A DNA stretch of 36,242 nucleotides from assembly GCA_946408825.1 (NCBI GenBank), contig CAMJTU010000038.1, positions 1 through 36,242 of the forward strand, in the 5' to 3' direction. Shown here in pieces: positions 16,336 to 23,526 of the stretch. The notes below the pieces were generated by a model. It did no database searches, was not told the origin of the DNA, and saw only the letters and a list, made by a program, of their open reading frames with translations. The stretch is from an uncultured Planctomycetaceae bacterium (GTDB lineage: Bacteria; Planctomycetota; Planctomycetia; Pirellulales; Thermoguttaceae). A program made the translations under genes and the position numbers. How positions within the stretch are numbered: position 1 is the stretch's first letter; each line of letters opens with the position of its first letter.

Positions 16336-17472
16336 ATGGAAATTATAAGAGTAACAACTGCGCGTGACAGGGAAAGATTTATTGCTTTACCCAAAAAGAT
16401 TTACAAAAACGATCCTAATTGGACGGTTCAGTTTGACTTTCAAGTGCGTGAAAAGCTCGATCGCAAACGAAATCCTTTCTTTTTGCATGGGTGGGCTCAA
16501 GAATTTATCGCCGTCGAAGGTGATGAAACTGTCGGTCGAATCTTAGTCTCCGACGACGATCGCTTCAATTCTGAGAACAAATGCAACGTAGGAATGTTCG
16601 GTTTTTTTGAATCAATAAACGACCAGAAAGTAGCGAACGCGCTTTTGGACGAGGGTTCTCGTGTTCTAAGAGAAGAGAGGAAACGCGACTCGTTCTTTGG
16701 TCCAGTGGAATTTTCGACAAATTATGAGTATGCGCTCCTTATTGATGGGTTTGATTCTCCTCCGAAAGTTATGATGACGTACAATCCCAAGTACTACCAG
16801 ACGCTTCTCGAAACTTGGGGACTCGAAAAAAACAGAGATCTTTTTTCGTGGTATTTTGATCGATCTGCCCTTTTTGCGGATAATTGGCGACCGATCACCG
16901 AGCGTCTTCGAAATCGTTACGGTTTTAGCGTGCGACCATTCTCAATTAAGAATTTTTCCGACGACGTAAAGAAATGTATGAAAGTGTACGACCATGCGCG
17001 TTCTGAGTGGTGGTGGGGGAGCGTTTCTTTAACAGCCGAGGAAATTCGTGCCTATGCAGCGCAGTTGCGAATGATAGCGTCGCCTCAAATGGTGTTGTTG
17101 GCTGAAGATTCTACTGGAAATCCAATTGGATTTTCAATAACAATCCCTGATCTTAATGAGGCTGCGCGCCCACTTAAAGGAAACCTTTCTTGGCTTGGAA
17201 TTCCTTATCTAGGGATATTGAGGCTAAAATATCGTCTGAAGCACACAAAAGGGGCGCGTTTGATTGTGCTTTGTGTATTGCCTGAGTATCGTCGTAAGGG
17301 CGTGGCTGAAACTCTTATTCTTCGTACGTTCGACTATGGGTACTACCAGAAAAAATACGACAATGCTGAATTAGGGTGGACAGATGAAAACAACGATAAG
17401 ATTTCTCATGTCCTTGAACGTGTTGGAGCCAAACGATTTAAGCGTTATCGAGTTTATCAGAAAAAACTGTAA
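16336..17472 (+). CDS. YghO-like GNAT-fold acyltransferase, copy 2
   Basis: A 378-residue paralogue of the preceding gene. Shared blocks are IYKNDPNW, MFGFFESINDQKVANALLD, LLIDGFDSPPKVMMTYNPKY, and the GNAT segment LIVLCVLPEYRRKGVAETLI, whose RRKG fits the acyl-CoA pyrophosphate loop better than the matching MSGLG of copy 1. Between these blocks the two copies have diverged widely (for example RGPMNPSMNHT against FGPVEFSTNYE), so they probably have different acceptors or acyl donors. I chose ATG 16336 because it aligns with the start of copy 1; an in-frame TTG nine bases upstream is also possible, and the only purine-rich site (AGGGAGAG at 16304-16311) is too far from either. No membrane segment is evident. 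Confidence 0.7.
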   Translation: MEIIRVTTARDRERFIALPKKIYKNDPNWTVQFDFQVREKLDRKRNPFFLHGWAQEFIAVEGDETVGRILVSDDDRFNSENKCNVGMFGFFESINDQKVANALLDEGSRVLREERKRDSFFGPVEFSTNYEYALLIDGFDSPPKVMMTYNPKYYQTLLETWGLEKNRDLFSWYFDRSALFADNWRPITERLRNRYGFSVRPFSIKNFSDDVKKCMKVYDHARSEWWWGSVSLTAEEIRAYAAQLRMIASPQMVLLAEDSTGNPIGFSITIPDLNEAARPLKGNLSWLGIPYLGILRLKYRLKHTKGARLIVLCVLPEYRRKGVAETLILRTFDYGYYQKKYDNAELGWTDENNDKISHVLERVGAKRFKRYRVYQKKL

Positions 17473-17539
17473 CCCATTCTAAAGAAATTGTTAAGACAGT
17501 ATCGGACAACTGTCAATAGGCTCTTGATATTCCCGTATG

Positions 17540-17568
17540 TTTTTTGATAATTAGCCAATAGGTATAGT
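17540..17568 (+). promoter_or_regulatory. Possible promoter for the isomerase/oxidoreductase pair
   Basis: TATAGT at 17563-17568 differs from the -10 consensus at one position and lies about 43 bases before the GTG start at 17611. The -35 region (around 17540-17545, T-rich) is a poor match. This is a weak call based mainly on the -10 box and position. Confidence 0.3.
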
Positions 17569-17610
17569 CGCGGCACGTATCGTTTCATTAACTTGATAAG
17601 AGGGCAGATT

Positions 17611-18444
17611 GTGGGAAAGATTGGTATTGGTCTTAATCTAGAGGCAGTAAGAACTTCGCATAAATCGTTCGAACAAGGAGTAGCGTTTGCCGCCGAGTTA
17701 GGTTACGAGTACGTCGAACCGATGGTTCACTGGGGACGAGAGCTTCTAAGCGAAGCTCGTTACTTTCACAGCGTGTCTATGTTGGACGATCCTTTTCGAA
17801 TTCGTACTGCTATTGAAAAACACGGATTGAAATTATCCGCGTTCTCTTCTCATAGTCAGTTGTCCAAACCTGAGATCGCCGTCGAATACCTTAAACAGGC
17901 GGCTCGCTTTGCCAAGGAAGCAGGCGCGCCGATTATCAACACGCATGAGGGACATAAACAACCGTGGACGACCCCAGAAGAAGATTATGTTTTGATTAAA
18001 TATTCAATTAAAGAAGCTGCAAAGGTTTGTGAACCACGCGGAATAAAGATAGGCTTGGAAACGCATCAGACATATTCTCTTACTATTGAAGGTTATGATC
18101 GTATTTTAAACTTGGTAGATTCTCCGATAATTGGAGCAAACTTCGACACTGGCAACGCCTATCTCGGTGGTTTAGATCCGTGTGAATGGCTAGAACATGT
18201 TAAGCTTCGCGTAATTCACGTTCATGCCAAGGATATTTCTTTCGAACAATCTAAAGCTGAACGTGGAAAAGTAATGGGAACAGCCGTGGGTTGCGCTTGC
18301 GGCGACGGAATGGTTGATTGGGAACGAATTGTTTCAATTCTACGTAGTGTTCCTCAAGACGTTGTGATGAGCGTGGAGTGTGGAACAATGGATCAAGCAG
18401 CTCGTTCTATCGAATATCTTCGCCGTATCGTCGACATGCAATAG
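17611..18444 (+). CDS. Sugar phosphate isomerase/epimerase-like TIM-barrel protein
   Basis: A 277-residue protein of the xylose-isomerase-like TIM-barrel (AP endonuclease 2) superfamily, which includes sugar and inositol isomerases and epimerases using a divalent metal. The expected metal-binding positions are visible: IGLETHQT (Glu), GANFDTGNAYLGG (Asp), VIHVHAKDI (His) and VMSVECGTM (Glu). I chose GTG at 17611 because AGAGGG at 17599-17604 is well placed; a TTG at 17593 would itself lie upstream of that site. It is followed after 89 bases by a Gfo/Idh/MocA oxidoreductase, a pairing common in planctomycetes and in inositol or rare-sugar catabolism. The specific sugar is unknown. No signal peptide, so it is cytoplasmic. 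Confidence 0.85.
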   Translation: MGKIGIGLNLEAVRTSHKSFEQGVAFAAELGYEYVEPMVHWGRELLSEARYFHSVSMLDDPFRIRTAIEKHGLKLSAFSSHSQLSKPEIAVEYLKQAARFAKEAGAPIINTHEGHKQPWTTPEEDYVLIKYSIKEAAKVCEPRGIKIGLETHQTYSLTIEGYDRILNLVDSPIIGANFDTGNAYLGGLDPCEWLEHVKLRVIHVHAKDISFEQSKAERGKVMGTAVGCACGDGMVDWERIVSILRSVPQDVVMSVECGTMDQAARSIEYLRRIVDMQ

Positions 18445-18479
18445 TCATTGGCTGCTATTTATGGTAATCAAGTTATAAC

Positions 18480-18503
18480 ACCGCCTTATGCGTGAATGGC
18501 GGT
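18480..18503. repeat. 6-bp perfect inverted repeat before the oxidoreductase gene
   Basis: ACCGCC (18480-18485) and GGCGGT (18498-18503) flank 12 bases, between the isomerase stop and the oxidoreductase start at 18534. It may be a short hairpin that modulates readthrough between the two genes, or chance. Confidence 0.35.
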
Positions 18504-18533
18504 AGATATTTAACGGCGCTAAAGAGGGTGGTT

Positions 18534-19850
18534 ATGAATTCGCGAAACGTAGGAAGACGAGATTTTCTGAAATCCATGTCCGTTGCAGTTTTATCGGGTG
18601 TTTCCGCGCCAACATTAATCGCACGGGGCGCTCTTGCTAATGGACAAACGCCGGGCGCTAATGAACGTATCGGAGTCGCTGGAATTGGCGTCGGTCGTCG
18701 TGGTTCAGAAATTTTCGCCGAAGCGGCGAGGAATCCGAAGACTCAGCCAATTTGTGTCGCTGACGTATGGCTTCCTCGTGCCGAAACAATCGCTCAGAAA
18801 AACAACTGCGAGATTGCTTATCAAGATTACCGAAGGGTTCTAGAGCGAAACGACGTCGACGCCATTACGACTGCGACCCCCGAACATTGGCGTGGACTTG
18901 TCTGTATCAACGCCTGCCTTGCCGGAAAACACGTTTATGGGGAAAAACCGATTACACTCACAATCAACGAAGGCAAGCTTATGGAGAAAGCGGCGAGACG
19001 TAATAACGTCGTTTTTCAAACAGGAAGCCAACAGCGTTCGATGCGTGAGAATTATCTTGGGTGTGAATTTATCAGAAACGGCGGTCTGGGCAAGATTAAG
19101 GAAGTAATCGCGGCTAACTACGAAAGTCCGTGGCTCTGCAATTTACCAGAACAGCCGATTCCGGATGGGCTGGATTGGGATACTTGGTGTGGTCCCACTC
19201 CTCTCGTTCCTTACAACATCGACCTTTATACGCCTCGTGCCAAACCTGGTTGGCTTTCTTTTCGACCTTATTCAGGCGGTGAAATGACTGGTTGGGGAAC
19301 TCATGGGTTCGATCAGATTCAGTGTGCGCTCGGCCAAGATTTAACAGGTCCTGTTGAGATTAATGTCGAAGAGGGCGACGGTAAACTCGTTCCTCCAATC
19401 TATACCGAAGCAGAAACTGCTGATCGTGGCAATAAGATTTGTTCAAGACCTCGACTTTCCTATAAATATGCTAATGGAATAACGGTAAAACTTGGCGATG
19501 CTAACCGTGGCGGCGGAATTTTTATTGGCGAAAACGGCAAAATGGAAATTTTCCGCGGTCGAATCACGTCAAATCCCGCTGAAATGGCAATAGAGATCCT
19601 CAAAAACGAGCGAAAAAGTCAAAGCCATATTGACAACTGGCTCTCTTGTATTATGACTGGCGAGAGACCTATTTCTGACATTGCGATTGGTCGTAGAAGC
19701 GCCGCGGTCTGCCACTTGCTCAATATTGCCCGCTACCTTGGGCGTAGTCTCAAGTGGGATCCAGATAATGAAGTTTTTGTTGGCGACGATGAAGCGAATA
19801 CGTATCTTGATCGAGAAGTTCGAAAAGGATATGAATTGCCCGAGGTTTGA
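18534..19850 (+). CDS. Tat-exported Gfo/Idh/MocA-family oxidoreductase
   Basis: A 438-residue NAD(P)-dependent oxidoreductase of the Gfo/Idh/MocA family. The N terminus has a twin-arginine signal (RRDFLK at residues 8-13, then a hydrophobic stretch to about 35), so it is exported folded. The Rossmann fold starts at about residue 45 (IGVAGIGVGRRGSEIF). The cofactor-side EKP motif is at 137-139 (HVYGEKPITLT), and the C-terminal domain includes the GWGTHGFDQIQCALG segment. The Tat signal next to a dehydrogenase is typical of planctomycete members; substrates are probably sugars or polyols. GAGGG at 18524-18528 supports ATG 18534; a GTG at 18492 is unlikely. It is co-directional with the isomerase and ends eight bases before the terminator region. 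Confidence 0.92.
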   Translation: MNSRNVGRRDFLKSMSVAVLSGVSAPTLIARGALANGQTPGANERIGVAGIGVGRRGSEIFAEAARNPKTQPICVADVWLPRAETIAQKNNCEIAYQDYRRVLERNDVDAITTATPEHWRGLVCINACLAGKHVYGEKPITLTINEGKLMEKAARRNNVVFQTGSQQRSMRENYLGCEFIRNGGLGKIKEVIAANYESPWLCNLPEQPIPDGLDWDTWCGPTPLVPYNIDLYTPRAKPGWLSFRPYSGGEMTGWGTHGFDQIQCALGQDLTGPVEINVEEGDGKLVPPIYTEAETADRGNKICSRPRLSYKYANGITVKLGDANRGGGIFIGENGKMEIFRGRITSNPAEMAIEILKNERKSQSHIDNWLSCIMTGERPISDIAIGRRSAAVCHLLNIARYLGRSLKWDPDNEVFVGDDEANTYLDREVRKGYELPEV

Positions 19851-19875
19851 CTTTTAGCGTCGACTGCTGAACATT

Positions 19876-19911
19876 CCCGTCTACAGACCTTCAGCTGTAG
19901 ACGGGTTTTTT
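19876..19911 (+). terminator. Rho-independent terminator after the oxidoreductase
   Basis: CCCGTCTACAG (19876-19886) pairs perfectly with CTGTAGACGGG (19895-19905) around an eight-base loop, followed by six T. It ends the plus-strand isomerase/oxidoreductase unit and separates it from the convergent glycosyltransferase gene. Confidence 0.92.
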
Positions 19912-19937
19912 ATTCTTAAAGAAACTATCACACTGAT

Positions 19938-21161
19938 TTAGAAAGATTGTTTTTCCGATAATAATCGCTCGTAAAGTTCTACGTGACTTTCAATCATTTT
20001 TTCAACGGAGAAGTCTCTTTTTATTCTTGTTTTTCCAGCTTCTCCCCACGATTTGAGGAGATCGTGGTTTTCAGGTCTAAGCAATCGAATCGTTTCTCTT
20101 GATAAAGCTGTTTTACGACGCGTTTCGTCACCGTCAAAATCAGAAATCAGGAGTCCGTTCTCTCCTGATGTGATCAATTCCCTGTTTCCAGGAATATCCG
20201 AAGCTATAACAGGCACGCCAAAACTCAACGCTTCAAGAATTGAATTAGATTGTCCTTCATATTCGCTACAGTTCCAGAGAAGATCAAAGCATGGAATCAG
20301 CCGAGAAACGTCGTCGCGTTCCCCTAAAAAAAACACACGATCATTTAACTGAAGATCATCACGAAAACGAAGTAACGATTCTTTTTCAGGACCGTCTCCA
20401 ATGATAAAAAGATAAAAAGGAAGGAGAGAGAATTTTAACTGATCGGCCGCCCACAGCGCGTCACGAATTCTTTTCTGAGGCCAAAGTCTCGCGACCAGTC
20501 CAATAATCCACGGAAAGCTAGGGTTACGTGATGAGTCTGCGATGGCAATTTTTTCAAAAATGGCCTGTTTGCCGATAGATTCCACAACGCCATTCTGAGG
20601 TAAATTTAACTCTTCGAGAAGCTTTTGTTTCGTAAACAAACGGGAATCGTCTCTGGGAAGTTCAACTGCGTTCGGAATAACAACAAACTTTTCGGCAGGA
20701 ATTCCTCGTTGAATATAGAAGTCGACGACGCCTTGACTATTTACTGCATATACGTCGGTCCGAGGTTCCAGATACTTATCGACACACCAGTGAGAGAATC
20801 CTTTCCATAGATCGACACAGCGTTCTCCACAAATAACGACAGGAACTTTGCAGGCAAAGGCAGCCAAACGTCCGTAAGCGTTCGCGGCAAAAAGCCATGT
20901 GTGTACGACGTCTGGTTTATAACGTTTAATGACGCCCTTTAATTTTCTGTATGCTCGGAATGAAAATCTACCATTTTTACCGATTAATTCTACAGAAATT
21001 CCAGCGTCTAAAAGACGTTGCATATAAGGACCGCCTCGAGTAAGCAACGCCACTTTAACATCAAATTTGTCCTTTGGCAAACCTGTTGCGAGTAGCGTCA
21101 ATTGCTTTTCAGCGCCGCAACGATCCATGGTGGGAATTACAAACAAAACTTTATGACGCAT
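19938..21161 (-). CDS. Glycosyltransferase family 4 protein
   Basis: A 407-residue GT-B glycosyltransferase of family GT4, which transfers a sugar from a nucleotide donor to a lipid or surface glycan acceptor. The N-terminal domain opens with VLFVIPTMDRCGAEKQL (acceptor-side loop) and the central part has VVHTWLF and YAVNSQGVVDFYI. The donor domain shows GLVARLWPQKRIRDALWA, FIIGDGPEKESL and the EX7E motif at Glu302 and Glu310 (EGQSNSILE), then GVPVIASDIPGNRELI. All typical donor-binding residues are present. No signal peptide or membrane segment. The ribosome binding site before ATG 21161 is weak. It is a single gene in the minus orientation, just downstream of the lipoprotein's terminator. 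The sugar and acceptor are unknown. Confidence 0.92.
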   Translation of the reverse strand: MRHKVLFVIPTMDRCGAEKQLTLLATGLPKDKFDVKVALLTRGGPYMQRLLDAGISVELIGKNGRFSFRAYRKLKGVIKRYKPDVVHTWLFAANAYGRLAAFACKVPVVICGERCVDLWKGFSHWCVDKYLEPRTDVYAVNSQGVVDFYIQRGIPAEKFVVIPNAVELPRDDSRLFTKQKLLEELNLPQNGVVESIGKQAIFEKIAIADSSRNPSFPWIIGLVARLWPQKRIRDALWAADQLKFSLLPFYLFIIGDGPEKESLLRFRDDLQLNDRVFFLGERDDVSRLIPCFDLLWNCSEYEGQSNSILEALSFGVPVIASDIPGNRELITSGENGLLISDFDGDETRRKTALSRETIRLLRPENHDLLKSWGEAGKTRIKRDFSVEKMIESHVELYERLLSEKQSF

Positions 21162-21188
21162 TGAAACACTATTGGTTTTAAAAAATAC

Positions 21189-21222
21189 AATAAACGGCGC
21201 GTAAGTTAACGCGCCGTTTATT
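21189..21222 (-). terminator. Rho-independent terminator after the DUF1559-like lipoprotein
   Basis: A perfect 14-bp inverted repeat (AATAAACGGCGCGT and ACGCGCCGTTTATT, arms 21189-21202 and 21209-21222) with a six-base loop. Read on the minus strand it is followed by T-rich sequence, and it lies 35 bases past the lipoprotein stop codon. It also lies between that gene and the glycosyltransferase start. Confidence 0.88.
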
Positions 21223-21256
21223 ATTAGAAATATGTTTAAAGATCCCTAACAACCTA

Positions 21257-23251
21257 TTACTCAGGATTTTCAGACGTGCTTGTATCTTCTTTAGTTGCGG
21301 AAGAAGGATCGACGGAGTCTTCATTCCCTGTAGGCTGGGACAACTGAGTCATTTCCTTGCCTATTTCAGTCGAATCTGAAGCATTATCAGAATCAGAACC
21401 ATTACCTGAGCCTTCTTTCTGAGAAACGCCAAAAACAAGCGAAGCGAGTGACTTAGCTCCTGTTTCAGAATTATCGCATGGCGAACTAATTAGTTCGCCC
21501 ATAAGAGTAATGCCACAGACATAATCGCCGAAAGACTCGGAAGGGTTCGAAGGATTAAAGGCGAAATCTTCCGGCTTGGTCCATTCAATCGCATTCGCTG
21601 GGCTGGAACAAACAACGGAAAAAGTATTATAGGGATCTTCAACATCTTGGAGTCTCAATCCTTGAGGGGCACGTCCAAACGGCGTTTCAGGCGAATTGAA
21701 AATGAGGAATCGAGTTTTATTTTGTTCAGAACTAGAGGAGGCGAAAATAGCCGGTATTTTATCAAGTAGTTTAATGTTATTATCGCTATTCCATGGCTCG
21801 TCAAGTTTGAATTGATCATAGAGCGTTTTAAATTGATCGCCAAGATATGGCAGGATAGCTACTCTCCAACTCAAGAGAGGCGTGCCGTCTTCAGCAAATA
21901 TCGCCGAAGGGAAGCGCTTATTCTCTCTACTATACCTAGTAAAAATGGCGCCAAGTTGCACTAAAGCCTGCTCAATAGTCTGATACTTTTGGCGATTTTC
22001 AGAACTTACACGAAGGTCATTAAGTTCCTTAATACGATCTGAAATAAACGCTAAATTTTCGGACGAATTCTTTATCGTACCTATAACTTCGGCGCTGTCA
22101 GTTGAGAGTTGGACAGATTTAAGAAGGGCAATTAAACCGTCGATAGTCGCGTTGTTCTGAATAGAAGGCGTGTTTTTCTGTTGATTTGCTAAGCTATCGA
22201 TAATTTGCATCAACGCAGTGCCGATCACTTTACGAAGGTCGTTCGCCCCTTCTTCAGATTTAACATTGATATTAAGTCTGAGCAGATCTCCGTCGACAGA
22301 GATTGGATCAAACATGAGTTGAAACGCTGTAACTTCTTTCTGAACAGCTGAACTCAATTCAGGAGTGAGGGGAACCGGCAACTGCAAGAGTAGGGCGTTC
22401 GGTGAAGAAAAATCGAGATCATACTGGAACGCAACTGCGACATTATCCAAAACTGCACGTGCTAAACGTTGAGCGGCGACGCCTCTTTCGTCGCCGGTTT
22501 TATCGCTGAGATAAGACTCAAACGCCGAGGTTGATCCTGACATAAAAACGACCGAATCCTCAGTTGGAAAACAAAGACCGCCATTCATATCTTCAATTTT
22601 ACCGACGACCTGTCCCGATTGATCAAAAGGAACGAGCAAGGGGTTAGAAAAGACAAAAACGGCGTGCTCGCCACACTTCATCTCTTTAAGCTTACTTTCG
22701 TCGGCGACCTTAAAAACTTCTTTTTTAAGCTTCTCTTGGTCAAGCGGAGTTTTATTCTTTATGTAAACGATCTCGACAGGGGAAGGATATCCTTCTTGGA
22801 GAACAGCGTTTGTCTTGGCGTCTTTGAGACTTTCTAAAGTGAAACCACGAGAAAAGATTGCAAGATCCGCCTCGTTTAGAACGTCGCCAGCAGGAAGCTG
22901 AAACGTGCTGTTTGCAAGATAATCAAGAGCAGCTTTACCGTTATCGATTGAGGCGACACGCTCTGGGTATACAACTTGAACATAAGAAGCATTAGGAAAA
23001 ATATACTCCGTCGGAAGTGCATTCTTAGTTCCAAGAGCGTTTAGTTCTTCTGAAGATAAAGACTTAATTTCAGTGGAAAATTTTGGAAATTCAGCAACTT
23101 GAGCAGTTGTCTCCGATTGCTCTTCGTTATCAGGAGAAGAGCTAGGTTCATGAGAGCAACCGATAATGGTAAATACGATAAGCGATAGGGTGGAAAAAGC
23201 AAAAAAATTAAAGATTCTAGTCAACGCATGGTTAGAGGATAATAAAAGCAT
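21257..23251 (-). CDS. Lipoprotein ending in a DUF1559-like segment
   Basis: A 664-residue exported lipoprotein. The signal sequence ends in TIIGC with the lipid-carrying Cys at residue 32. A Ser/Glu-rich spacer follows, then a large region (about residues 60-400) I do not recognise, with NALPTEYIFPNASYVQVVY and many polar helices. From about residue 420 it resembles the planctomycete DUF1559 C-terminal segment: FTRYSRENKRFPSAIFAEDG, LLSWRVAILPYLGDQ, LYDQFKLDEPWNSDNN, KIPAIFAS. The usual DUF1559 protein has a type-IV-pilin-like N terminus, which is missing here. The tail (last 60 residues) is Ser/Asp/Glu/Gly-rich and disordered. AAGGGAA before ATG 23251 is a fair ribosome binding site. Function unknown; it should sit in the envelope, next to the carbonic-anhydrase-like protein gene. 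Confidence 0.75.
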   Translation of the reverse strand: MLLLSSNHALTRIFNFFAFSTLSLIVFTIIGCSHEPSSSPDNEEQSETTAQVAEFPKFSTEIKSLSSEELNALGTKNALPTEYIFPNASYVQVVYPERVASIDNGKAALDYLANSTFQLPAGDVLNEADLAIFSRGFTLESLKDAKTNAVLQEGYPSPVEIVYIKNKTPLDQEKLKKEVFKVADESKLKEMKCGEHAVFVFSNPLLVPFDQSGQVVGKIEDMNGGLCFPTEDSVVFMSGSTSAFESYLSDKTGDERGVAAQRLARAVLDNVAVAFQYDLDFSSPNALLLQLPVPLTPELSSAVQKEVTAFQLMFDPISVDGDLLRLNINVKSEEGANDLRKVIGTALMQIIDSLANQQKNTPSIQNNATIDGLIALLKSVQLSTDSAEVIGTIKNSSENLAFISDRIKELNDLRVSSENRQKYQTIEQALVQLGAIFTRYSRENKRFPSAIFAEDGTPLLSWRVAILPYLGDQFKTLYDQFKLDEPWNSDNNIKLLDKIPAIFASSSSEQNKTRFLIFNSPETPFGRAPQGLRLQDVEDPYNTFSVVCSSPANAIEWTKPEDFAFNPSNPSESFGDYVCGITLMGELISSPCDNSETGAKSLASLVFGVSQKEGSGNGSDSDNASDSTEIGKEMTQLSQPTGNEDSVDPSSATKEDTSTSENPE

Positions 23252-23463
23252 GAGAAGTTCCCTTGAAAAACCGTTATAAACAACGAATCAATCCCAATTT
23301 AACCGAATAATAAATAGACAGCTAACTTCCATCAATCACACAGAATACGAAAAGTATCCGATAGTTGCATACCATCATGCTACCTATTCTTTAGAACGAA
23401 AAATTTAATCAATTTATCTCTCTGTTACAAGGTTATAACTTACAACCTATTGTAGCAACACGC

Positions 23464-23510
23464 AAACTTTCAGCAGTCGTTAATATTATTTTAACGGCTG
23501 CTGAAAGTTT
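23464..23510 (-). terminator. Long 20-bp hairpin after the carbonic-anhydrase-like gene
   Basis: Arms 23464-23483 and 23491-23510 are complementary at 19 of 20 positions, the exception being a G-T wobble, around a seven-base loop. The hairpin lies 16 bases past the stop of the minus-strand gene. It has only a short T-run after it on that strand, so it may be a terminator or an mRNA 3' stabilising structure. Confidence 0.75.
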
Positions 23511-23526
23511 ATAGAATAAGACGACG

